Part shown: positions 1-8,015 of the stretch, piece by piece | Position numbering within the stretch: position 1 is the first letter of the stretch | How the letters are laid out: every line of letters starts with the position of its first letter | DNA from: an uncultured Desulfobulbus sp. | GTDB taxonomy: Bacteria > Desulfobacterota > Desulfobulbia > Desulfobulbales > Desulfobulbaceae | DNA length: 64,000 nt | Reading direction: 5' to 3' | Assembly (NCBI RefSeq): GCF_963665445.1 | Contig: NZ_OY762276.1 | Span: forward strand, 2,431,501-2,495,500 | The notes under the pieces: model-generated | What the model was told of the DNA's origin: nothing | What the model saw: the letters and a program-made list of their open reading frames with translations, nothing else | The model's database searches: none | Position numbers and translations under genes: made by a program

Positions 1-127
1 CATGCAGCGACTCCTCCACATAGAGCCTCTTGCCATGACTACCTACGCCATTCTCATGGCACTCTCCCTCTCCATTCTCCTTGTCATGGAAATCCATAAA
101 TGGTGGCTGAATGAGGACGCAGCATAA
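1..127 (+). CDS. P-type cation ATPase, C-terminal fragment (gene runs off the left edge)
   Basis: An open frame enters from the left edge and ends at TAA 125-127. Its 41 visible residues hold the motif 'LLHIEPLAM' followed by a hydrophobic stretch and 'LVMEIHKWW'. This pattern (last cytoplasmic loop, final transmembrane helix, short basic/aromatic tail) is typical of the C-terminal end of P2-type (calcium-like) cation-transporting ATPases. The catalytic domains lie outside the window. It is convergent with the minus-strand gene ending at 398. A different polytopic transporter is possible because so little is visible. Confidence 0.55.
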   Translation, partial: MQRLLHIEPLAMTTYAILMALSLSILLVMEIHKWWLNEDAA

Positions 128-397
128 TCGCTCCTGAAGATTTTCTGAGGCGCCTCGCCAGGATAGAGAGGCGAGCAGGCAACGACCCGATACCCAAGTC
201 ACTCTTTCAGCATGCTGCTGTGACCGTTCTGCCCGAACAGGGGGATTGAGATCGATCCTCTCAAGGCCGAGCCACCAGGTTCATCCTGAAGGGGGCAGGG
301 GGGTGACGGGGGGCAAAAAGCCCCCCTTACCTCCTCGCCCCTCCCCTGGCAACCATTGCGTATCAAGCTTCCCACAGATTGCTCGGGCGAGGCCGAT
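128..397. other. Convergent intergenic region, no gene seen
   Basis: This gap separates two genes that converge. Apart from a G/C hairpin (308-326) I see no coding pattern. Short open frames here are shadows without a ribosome site. Confidence 0.5.
308..326. terminator. Possible bidirectional terminator hairpin
   Basis: A seven-base G/C stem (GGGGGGC / GCCCCCC) closes a five-A loop between two converging genes. The T-run after it is short, so it may be a stem-loop rather than a strong intrinsic terminator. Confidence 0.4.
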
Positions 398-2815
398 TCA
401 AGCACAACTGTTCTTGTTCCGTCTCCCAAACCAACAAAAAATCAGCGCGATCACATTGAGGATCAGGAAAATCAGGAGGGCATAGAGAAGAATGCACAGG
501 TAGCGCTCACATGGCAGCCCATCGGCAACAACGACAGGCTTGTCATCTTCCGGAGTCGTTTCAACCTGACGGGGATCGTGCACTGCCGTGGACAGACGTG
601 CTTCGCGAACAAAACGTATACTCGGCCCCTCCTGCTTGTATTCATGGGCGTCGGCGCTGACGATCCAGTTCTCGATGTCCGCCTGGAGGAGGAACTGATA
701 GGGGCCGCTCTGGGCAGTCGCCTTGTAGACGCCGGTAAAAACACCATCGCCGGGCACATCGTCGCCATGACCTGCGGCATCACGCCCCCGGTCAAATAAT
801 TCAAGAGTGTCGTGCCCCCCATCCGGCCGAGTGACTTGTGCCAAAATCGGTTTGTCGGAGGTCACCGCCAGCCCCTGGTTTTTGGGGTAGGCATAGACGT
901 ATATATCCCCATGGGGAACAATGCGGGGATAGCGTACCCCGACAGCGAGGTGGTTTGCAGGATTATGCACATAGGCGCGGGCAACAAAAGGGCTAGCCGC
1001 GCCCCCCCGTGGCTGGACCAAGAACTGCCAGTTCCCGGGCGTGGGATTGGCAATACGGAGGAATCTTCCCATGGTCATTGCTTGCGTGTCGTAGCTGTTG
1101 CCGTTCGGATCCCGAATAACCATGTTCGCCTGGGCATTGGGATCGGTCCATTGGAGGATAAAGGAAGCAGATCGAGCCCCCTCCTCAACGAAAGCGGTTG
1201 CAATCGGGTCTTTTGGCACCACTTTCCCCAAATTGCCGGTAACGGAGCGGACGGGTTCATGAGCGATGATCTGTTCATGAAAATCGGCGAAAGCTTGCGG
1301 TAACCGCGCAGCATCCGCCGAATCGACATAATGACCGCCGGTGCCGGTTCCGATCTCCGAGCACTGTGAAGCCAACCCCAAATCACTGCCGGTGCAGGTG
1401 ACGTAAACCGGGATGCCATCGGCCAAGAGCATGGCGATTTTGGCGTTGAGGTCCGCATCTGCGTTGGCCTGGGGCGACGGTTCATTATTTAAGCCGTCAC
1501 TCATCAAGACGATGGAGGTATTCGCCGTCACCCCCCCTGCAGCGGTAATGAGATCGCGTGCCTTTTGCAGACCGGCGCCAATATTGGTCCGTGTACTCGG
1601 AGCAAGTCCATCGATGGCATTGTTCCATGGAGCACGGTTTGCCCCCAAGGGCGCAATGGCTATCTCGGTACGTCCGCTGGCAACGGCGGCATCGGTGGCA
1701 TAGGAAACAATCCCCACTTCGGCACCGTTTTCAGCCAGGGAAATAAAATTTTTCGCTGCGACCTTGAGCCGGTCGATGCGCTTGGGACTTTCAGCATTCA
1801 TGCTGCCGGATTCATCCAGCACCAGCACGACCCTGACGGTATCACTGGTGTTGACGAAATGGGTCGAATCGACAACCGCACCGTTGGCCGCCGGATCAGG
1901 CGCACCGGCGGGCGCCAGGATTGTGTTGGGCCAGGCCCAGACCACCTGCTCCCAGCAGGACCGGTTATTGCGGCATTGCGACTGCTCGGTGATATTGGTG
2001 GCATCGTGATTACCACCGGTCATGTCCGTCAGGTCGGTCGGATCGCCTTGCCCCCAACAGAACTCCGATTGATTGCTGTCCATCAGGCATTCGGTCTGCC
2101 CGGAGGCTGCATGCGGACAATTGGCATTGCCGGTCGCGGCCCCGCAACCCGGTCGACTTTCATATTCATCCCGGACGTCGAAAAGCAAATGGGACAATTC
2201 ATGACCAATAAAGCGACCGACATCCCCTCCGGCTGCATTGATGTAATTCATCGAGACATGTACACTGCCTCCAGTTCGCCATGACCCGGTATCAGCCATC
2301 CACCACACACCGCAACGGCCATCGTTCAAACCGGGGGTGTCGGCGCAGTCGTCACTGGTGGCGCAACCATTGCCGATTTGCGTCCCCCCGGTGCAGGTCG
2401 CCGGATAGACGCGGATGTCGGCACGGGTAGTACCCGCGGAATTATTGTGGATCGTTGCCTGGCCGATTTCCACCTGGCCGTCGCTCACATCGAAAAGAAT
2501 GGCGGATCCGGCGCTCACCATATTCTCGATCGTGGTGAGATCCGCTGCCGGCGCGTCGTAATGAACGGCAACCGAAATGTTGACAATGTTTCGGTCGCGG
2601 CAGGTGGCTCCGGGACAGTCGGCATCCTCATTGCATAAACCGCCGGCATTGGCTCCGGCCAAGCACATGCGGCGTGCGACCGGAGCCGCTCTTCCTTCGA
2701 TTTCACCTTGCGCTGTTCCCTGCGCAAAAACGCCGGAGGCGCCCAGGGCAACCAAGCATTGTAAAATCAGCAACAAGCGGATGAATTGTAACTGCTGGCT
2801 TACTGACATATACAT
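398..2815 (-). CDS. Secreted CLCA-like protein: HExxH metallopeptidase-like domain plus VWA domain, C-terminal membrane anchor
   Basis: With the start at 2815 the product is 805 aa. An AGGAGG sits 5 nt upstream of this ATG, and the longer open frame up to 2980 reads into a repeat element, so I reject it. Residues ~8-32 form a signal peptide ending 'GVFAQ'. Two Cys-rich segments (C..G..C..D.DC) follow. 'HELSHLLFDVRDEY' (~205-218) matches the HExxH...DE layout of the zinc-binding domain of animal CLCA proteins. A VWA domain begins ~328 with the MIDAS motif 'DESGS' (~334-338). A beta-rich region follows, and the end has one transmembrane helix and a basic tail. The protein is therefore probably exported and anchored with its bulk outside the cytoplasm. 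Protease activity is inferred from the motif only. The next gene upstream on the same strand (3205-5040) also has beta-sandwich segments. Confidence 0.8.
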   Translation of the reverse strand: MYMSVSQQLQFIRLLLILQCLVALGASGVFAQGTAQGEIEGRAAPVARRMCLAGANAGGLCNEDADCPGATCRDRNIVNISVAVHYDAPAADLTTIENMVSAGSAILFDVSDGQVEIGQATIHNNSAGTTRADIRVYPATCTGGTQIGNGCATSDDCADTPGLNDGRCGVWWMADTGSWRTGGSVHVSMNYINAAGGDVGRFIGHELSHLLFDVRDEYESRPGCGAATGNANCPHAASGQTECLMDSNQSEFCWGQGDPTDLTDMTGGNHDATNITEQSQCRNNRSCWEQVVWAWPNTILAPAGAPDPAANGAVVDSTHFVNTSDTVRVVLVLDESGSMNAESPKRIDRLKVAAKNFISLAENGAEVGIVSYATDAAVASGRTEIAIAPLGANRAPWNNAIDGLAPSTRTNIGAGLQKARDLITAAGGVTANTSIVLMSDGLNNEPSPQANADADLNAKIAMLLADGIPVYVTCTGSDLGLASQCSEIGTGTGGHYVDSADAARLPQAFADFHEQIIAHEPVRSVTGNLGKVVPKDPIATAFVEEGARSASFILQWTDPNAQANMVIRDPNGNSYDTQAMTMGRFLRIANPTPGNWQFLVQPRGGAASPFVARAYVHNPANHLAVGVRYPRIVPHGDIYVYAYPKNQGLAVTSDKPILAQVTRPDGGHDTLELFDRGRDAAGHGDDVPGDGVFTGVYKATAQSGPYQFLLQADIENWIVSADAHEYKQEGPSIRFVREARLSTAVHDPRQVETTPEDDKPVVVADGLPCERYLCILLYALLIFLILNVIALIFCWFGRRNKNSCA

Positions 2816-2912
2816 CATGACCTCCTTTTTGTGGAAAGAGTCACCAAGGGATCTAATACCCCTTGCCTTTCCGGCATGCTCCAATTGCTCAAAGAGCAGT
2901 GATTTTCTGTAC

Positions 2913-3080
2913 TGATTACCACTGAACTTCAGCTTAAGGGGTACAAAGACGAGATCCCTCACATACATTCGGGATGACATCGATCAGGCGGCACTTTCTA
3001 GGGAGCGTAGCGTCACCCCGAAGTCATCTCGACCATCGTGAGAGATCTCCTCTTTTCAAGCTGAGCTTTGGTGGTAACCA
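2913..3080 (+). repeat. Miniature inverted-repeat element, copy 1
   Basis: This ~168-bp segment recurs in inverted orientation at 7721-7893. Its ends are imperfect inverted repeats of about 25 bp: the left begins TGATTACCAC and the right, read inward, TGGTTACCAC, and both continue with a shared TCAGCTT. No open frame belongs to it. These traits suggest a non-autonomous transposable element (MITE). It sits directly upstream of the CLCA-like gene and creates a false 5' extension of that frame. Confidence 0.7.
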
Positions 3081-3204
3081 AAATTGACAGCCTCGTATAA
3101 AGTCACAAGCTGAGAAATCACGGTTTGTCAAATCAATACGTTAGAAGGCAAGAAACGTCGTTTTCGTGGCATTTTACGAGAACGACAAATTTTCTTTTCC
3201 CCAT

Positions 3205-5040
3205 TTATTTGCAATACAGGATTTGGGTGTAACGGCTATGGCCACGATTGCTGTGATAGTGCCTGGTCTGCCAACTGAGCTTGACTGCATAGGCACAGAC
3301 AGGATCCCCAGCGACGTTCACGGCAACTCCGGCCCCGCCACTTTCGCCGCCCCGAAAAAAGAAACCGCCGCCAAACGCTCCATGGGGAAGCGGAGGTGCC
3401 GGATGAATGACGCCGCCATTGTTCTCGATCGTCACCGAGAAAGAACGCAAATGCGGATGATCGATGGTGTAGAGGACATGCACATCATTGGTGATCTTGT
3501 TGCAGAGATCGCCCATGAGTTCGGTCAGATGGAGGGCATACTTCACCGGTGAGTTATCAATCACCAGAGCATCGAGCGTCTTGCTATCCGTGACCTGGTC
3601 GACCACCTGGTCGAAGTCATACACCTGGAAGCGCAACTTGAACCGGCGAATGGGGGCGCGATCGGCTACCGGCACCGCCGTACCTGCCGCCGCCAGGCCG
3701 AGGTATCGGAGCACATCGTAGGGCGCGGGGGTATGGACGTGCGAATTCATGGTCATAAGTAGGTAGGCGCCGACGAAATTGTGCTCAGTAATGGCGACAT
3801 TCGCCGTGGTGCCGTCATGCATATCCACTTGAACCATTTTGCCGAGCAGTGTCAGACACCCATCCCCATCGAGATCACTGGAGCCAATAATGACCGGTGC
3901 AGAACGCGGATCACCGTACGCGTCACTGTAGTAGATGTATCCCACAGTGGAGTTGCAGATCGATTTTACCGGGACGAGATCAGTATCGGCAGGTGCGATG
4001 GACGGGAGAACCGTGGGGTTCTCGGCTCCAGGCCAAGTCCAAGCCCCAATAAGAAACCGGTATTTCAAAGCCTTGCCATTGGCGATATTCGTCAGCGGCA
4101 TGTTGCCGTGGAGATCAATGCAATCGTGCATCACCAGCGAACCGCTGCCAGCGAAGCCCTCGGTGGAAAAATCGGTGTCAACCTCGAACTCCTCGACCCG
4201 TTCCCAATGGGGAAGCTCTTCCGCATCCGGCGGTTGTACCTGATCCGTGCACAACTCTATGCAGAAACAATGCCCTGCATTCTCACGCCCAGGCTGGCGG
4301 CCCGCGGAGGAACTTTCATTGATCACCAGGGTCCCGCCGAGTTCAGCTTGAAAAAAGAGATCCGGGCCACCGATGAGCTCGACATTGATCCAGGGAGTGA
4401 ATGGGGTTTTCTTGAAATCTGCCGAAGTGTAATAGATGCGGAAGCGGCCGTTGAAATCGGTAACATCCTCCCCAAGCGCGTCATGCTGAATCCAATCGGC
4501 ATCGAATGCGCGGATGGTGGCGCCGGGCAGCGGCTGTTTTCCTTCGCAGGTCACGAACCTGCCGCAAATAACCCAAAGATCGAATCGGCTCAGCAGGTGG
4601 CACCAATACCGGTCGGGGATGATGTAATCCCAGTATGGGGCAACCATGTCATTGCCGGACTGCACCCATTCCGGCTGCAACGAGGTAATGGTGCATTGCA
4701 CTGAAACCGGCGTGGCCTCGGACTGACGCCCGGGCACCGAGGTAAGCAGCAGGTCCACTTCAAAGGCCTCGCCCCCATACCCATCCTTTTCGGAATCGAT
4801 CAGGAAGACAAATTCCCCATTTTGATCAGTGGTGGTTTCGGTAATTAAGGTATGTTCTTTGGAGGTTATGTCCGTATCGGAAAGCACCGAAAAGGTATGT
4901 TTCGGCTCGGTCATTACCAGAGCAGATACATCCTGGTTATCCCGGTGTCGATAAAGGCGCACTTTAACATCGGCAAGAACATCAAGACATTCCTTACAGA
5001 TATATGCACGAAGTTTCCCTTTAAAAATGTAATTCACCAT
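3205..5040 (-). CDS. Hypothetical protein with two transthyretin-like (carboxypeptidase regulatory-like) beta-sandwich segments
   Basis: I chose the ATG at 5040 because GGAGAGG lies just upstream (5043-5049); the product is 611 aa. I do not recognise the whole protein. Two stretches (about 5-110 and 155-245) show the pattern of transthyretin-like domains: 'GATIRAFDAD', then 'VTDFNGRFRI', and the parallel 'TTDQNGEFVFLID'. The middle holds a 'SDLDGDGCL' turn that could bind calcium, and a Gly-rich stretch lies near the C-terminus (~570). No signal peptide or transmembrane helix is evident, so it may be cytoplasmic or leave by a leaderless route. It lies 390 bp upstream of the CLCA-like gene on the same strand, with a repeat between them, so co-transcription is uncertain. 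Confidence 0.7.
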   Translation of the reverse strand: MVNYIFKGKLRAYICKECLDVLADVKVRLYRHRDNQDVSALVMTEPKHTFSVLSDTDITSKEHTLITETTTDQNGEFVFLIDSEKDGYGGEAFEVDLLLTSVPGRQSEATPVSVQCTITSLQPEWVQSGNDMVAPYWDYIIPDRYWCHLLSRFDLWVICGRFVTCEGKQPLPGATIRAFDADWIQHDALGEDVTDFNGRFRIYYTSADFKKTPFTPWINVELIGGPDLFFQAELGGTLVINESSSAGRQPGRENAGHCFCIELCTDQVQPPDAEELPHWERVEEFEVDTDFSTEGFAGSGSLVMHDCIDLHGNMPLTNIANGKALKYRFLIGAWTWPGAENPTVLPSIAPADTDLVPVKSICNSTVGYIYYSDAYGDPRSAPVIIGSSDLDGDGCLTLLGKMVQVDMHDGTTANVAITEHNFVGAYLLMTMNSHVHTPAPYDVLRYLGLAAAGTAVPVADRAPIRRFKLRFQVYDFDQVVDQVTDSKTLDALVIDNSPVKYALHLTELMGDLCNKITNDVHVLYTIDHPHLRSFSVTIENNGGVIHPAPPLPHGAFGGGFFFRGGESGGAGVAVNVAGDPVCAYAVKLSWQTRHYHSNRGHSRYTQILYCK

Positions 5041-5412
5041 AACCTCTCCCCACATATGTTTTCTATTAAATTATTGCACTTTTACCATAAATAGAATTCG
5101 ATAAAAGCTCTTGAAGCTAATTTTATATGAGTATTTTTTCACTCCTGATTAATAAATTTATTTTATAAAAAAAATAAATATAGAACAATATTGTTATATT
5201 GCATATAGAATGAGTACCATGAATATGCAATTAACATTGCATATCATCCTCCGTGGCCAATCCGCAGGATGAGTGAAACAGATCCTCTCTCCTGGATGAT
5301 GCCCCTGATCGATCTATAGATTTATGAAGCGAAGAGAACTATCGATGGATATCCGTTTTACGTAGTCGAAAGCCTTTAAAGAGGAGAGACTCAAAAACGG
5401 AAGACAGTCAAA

Positions 5413-5804
5413 GACCACCGGCAAAGCCGGTGGCTTGAAAGACTGGGAGCCGCTCAAAGCGGCATATGCAACTGATCCACTGACCACCCTTGGTGGTCAA
5501 GTTGTTGGCAAGATCCAGCAATAAAATATCACGAGTTCGCATCTATTATCTTTCGATTCTGACTCTTGTTGTTTTGTGTGAGTATAAGAAAAAACTGATG
5601 CTCCGGTATTCGTTGATCGATTCCTCATTGAAATCTGGGAATTAAGCATCAGAAAAAATTGTGTCGATTCTTGCCTATGCTCTTTGCATTGTTGATCTCA
5701 ACAAAGACGATCAAGAACGCAATCAATTGTTTCTTTTCTGCAATCCAGTAACCGTCAAACTGTTGGAGTCCCCCGGCAAAGCCGGGGGTTTACCCAAGGG
5801 AAAT
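5413..5804. mobile_element. IS200-derived non-autonomous element (no transposase)
   Basis: Both ends match the complete IS200-type element at 40530-41175. The left end has three hairpins (5415-5433, 5449-5463, 5482-5498). The right end has 'GTCAAACT', a hairpin at 5770-5788 and the same GAAATTA border. The interior (~5510-5750) has no tnpA and does not resemble it; I see no open frame. This is the arrangement expected for a PATE/MITE mobilised in trans by the Y1 transposase. The rest of the 5041-5987 gap is A/T-rich and without a gene. Confidence 0.75.
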
Positions 5805-5987
5805 TATGCGATCGCATTACCCTGAAAGCATGGACTTTTTTTGGGGTGCCCCCACTCAAGATGGGTATTTCATGTCATCGAGCCGGTGAGACGAACACCC
5901 TTTCAGGGAGTTTACTCGCCTAACAGAGTGTCCGGCGATTACGGGCAGGTTCAGTTTGTTGTTCGCATTGTAGGGAATACAAAATTC

Positions 5988-7691
5988 TTAAAAATTGTCA
6001 TGTTCAACCCCAGAAATAAGTTCTATTTTTTCTTCTAATATCAGCTCAATACAGGCATCGACACTTTCTCCATGATAACGGATTCCTTTCCCCTGCTGAA
6101 TTTCTTCAAGGGCTTTGGTTATGCCAAGTGCCGGCCTGTACGGGCGATGAGAGATCATCGATTCGACCACATCGGCGACCGAAATAATTTTTGCCTCCAG
6201 GTATATTTCCTGGTCATGCAGACCTCGAGGATATCCAGTACCATTTAAATTTTCGTGATGCTGAAACACTATTTCGGCAACTGGCCATGGAAATTGGATG
6301 TTTCGTAAAATTTGATAGCCAAACTCGGGATGACATCTCATTATTTCAATTTCTTCTTTCGATAACTTCGAGGGCTTGGTGAGATATTCGGAAGGGAGAG
6401 CTATCATCCCAATATCATGCAACAACGCTGCAATATGAAGCCCCTCGATTCGTTCTTCGGAAAGTCCCAATTTTCGTGCAATCGCACATGCCAGAAAATC
6501 GACCCGCTGTTGATGGCCAGCGATATACGGATCCCGTTTTTCGACAGTGGACGAAAGGGTTTTTACCGTTTCCTCAAGACTGTCATGCAGATCATCCCTG
6601 CTTTTTTTGAGTGCTTCCGTGGCAATTTTTCGTTCCGTGATATCGCGGGCCACCCCTCGATATCCCGTCATGTCACCCTGGTCATCAATAATCGGCACCC
6701 CGTTGTTTTCAAATACAATGATCTGCCCATTTTTTCCTAAGCAGGTAAATTCAAATCCTTTGAAAGGTTGTTGAGCTGCCAGAATTTTTTCGAATGAGGG
6801 TCCCATTATCGTGGCCTGATTGGGGGAGGCCAAATGGAGCAAAAACCTGCCTCTAACTTCCTCGATGGTATACCCAAGGAACTCGGTTACCTGGGGGCTG
6901 GAATACGTTAGCCGACCGACCTTGTCTGTCTCCCAAACCCAATCACTGGTTGTTTCAACGAGATTGCGGAATCGCTCTTTACTTTTTTCAAGCGACTTCA
7001 AAAGATATTCCCGTTCCCGGTCAGCTATGATGCTCTGGCGGATGGAGTAGAGTGCCAGTGATAAAACAATCAACAAGATGGCTGTAGATATAGCTGAGAG
7101 CCTTGTTCGGAGGACGGAGATCTCGGCATGGACATCGTCGATATAGACCCCCGATCCAATGACCCATCCCCAAGGGACAAATTCTTTGACAAACGAAATT
7201 TTGGGGACGATTTTGGACGGATCGTCTTTCCACTGCCACATATAGTCAACATATCCAGCGCCCTCTTTTTTGACTAACTGGACCATTTCGAAAAAAAGAC
7301 GTTTGCCCTGAGGATCTTTAAAATTGGTTACATCTTTGTTGACCAGATCCTGACGATAGGGATGCATAAGTATCCGTGGCGTCATGTCATTTATCCAAAA
7401 ATAATCTTTTTTTTCCGGGCCGTATCGCAACTTGCCCATCCTGAGGAGAGCTCGCAACTGGGCTTCACTCGTCGTCAGTTCGCCGGAGAGTTCGCGGTCA
7501 TGGTAGTCGGTCACCAAACTCCACGTTGTCTCAACCTGCTCACGAATCATTTCCTGTTTTCTGGCAATGAAACTTTTTTCAAGTTGCGGCAGAATAATGA
7601 AGAAGATGGAGGTGACAAAAAGCACGATGGTCAGAATTGCGGGGAGGGCGATCCGTCGTGAAATTGCGTAAATTCTCTTTTTCCCAGGCAT
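5988..7691 (-). CDS. Membrane Cache-PAS-HD-GYP protein, probable cyclic-di-GMP phosphodiesterase
   Basis: 567 aa. Order: transmembrane helix (~15-35), single-Cache periplasmic sensor (~45-190, with 'DYFWINDMTP' and 'GWVIGSGVYIDD'), second helix (~197-218), PAS (~240-355, ending 'GVARDITERK'), HD-GYP (~370-560). The HD metal ligands are visible at 425-426 ('LLHDIGMI'), and the signature 'HHENLNGTGYPRG' (478-490) is intact, so it should be active. It would lower c-di-GMP in response to a small extracellular ligand. The ribosome site before the start is weak. It stands alone, between the IS200-derived element and a miniature repeat. Confidence 0.92.
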   Translation of the reverse strand: MPGKKRIYAISRRIALPAILTIVLFVTSIFFIILPQLEKSFIARKQEMIREQVETTWSLVTDYHDRELSGELTTSEAQLRALLRMGKLRYGPEKKDYFWINDMTPRILMHPYRQDLVNKDVTNFKDPQGKRLFFEMVQLVKKEGAGYVDYMWQWKDDPSKIVPKISFVKEFVPWGWVIGSGVYIDDVHAEISVLRTRLSAISTAILLIVLSLALYSIRQSIIADREREYLLKSLEKSKERFRNLVETTSDWVWETDKVGRLTYSSPQVTEFLGYTIEEVRGRFLLHLASPNQATIMGPSFEKILAAQQPFKGFEFTCLGKNGQIIVFENNGVPIIDDQGDMTGYRGVARDITERKIATEALKKSRDDLHDSLEETVKTLSSTVEKRDPYIAGHQQRVDFLACAIARKLGLSEERIEGLHIAALLHDIGMIALPSEYLTKPSKLSKEEIEIMRCHPEFGYQILRNIQFPWPVAEIVFQHHENLNGTGYPRGLHDQEIYLEAKIISVADVVESMISHRPYRPALGITKALEEIQQGKGIRYHGESVDACIELILEEKIELISGVEHDNF

Positions 7692-7720
7692 AATAACTCG
7701 TTGGAGTAAAATTAAATTTA

Positions 7721-7893
7721 ATGACCACCAAAGCTCCTCTTAGAAAGAGGAGATCTCTCCCGATGGTCGAGATGACCTCCGGGTGGCGCTTCGCTCCCTA
7801 AATATAGCCTCCTCATCGATGTCATCCCGAACGTAAATACAATATTAGAGATCTCGTCTTTGTTCCCCTTGAGCTGAAGTTCAGTGGTAATCA
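7721..7893 (-). repeat. Miniature inverted-repeat element, copy 2
   Basis: This is the reverse complement of the element at 2913-3080, at roughly 80% identity by eye, with the shared internal segment GTCATCTCGACCATCG. It lies just upstream of the HD-GYP gene start. The gap from here to 8015 holds no gene. Confidence 0.7.
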
Positions 7894-8015
7894 GTTAATA
7901 AAATGAGATAGTTTCCCAAACTAATTCTTCCCAGCTGTGACTGTTGCTCATAGAGCTAGGAACCACCCCAGAGGGAATAACACCTCCTCCATTATGCACT
8001 GTAATGTGCCACCAA

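Noticed and set aside
2816-2980. A 55-residue N-terminal extension of the CLCA-like protein
   Set aside because: It reads into a repeat element and lacks a ribosome site, while AGGAGG sits right before the shorter start.
5415-5498. Possible CRISPR or riboswitch because of clustered hairpins
   Set aside because: The hairpins match the left end of the IS200 element at 40.5 kb, and there are no regular spacers.
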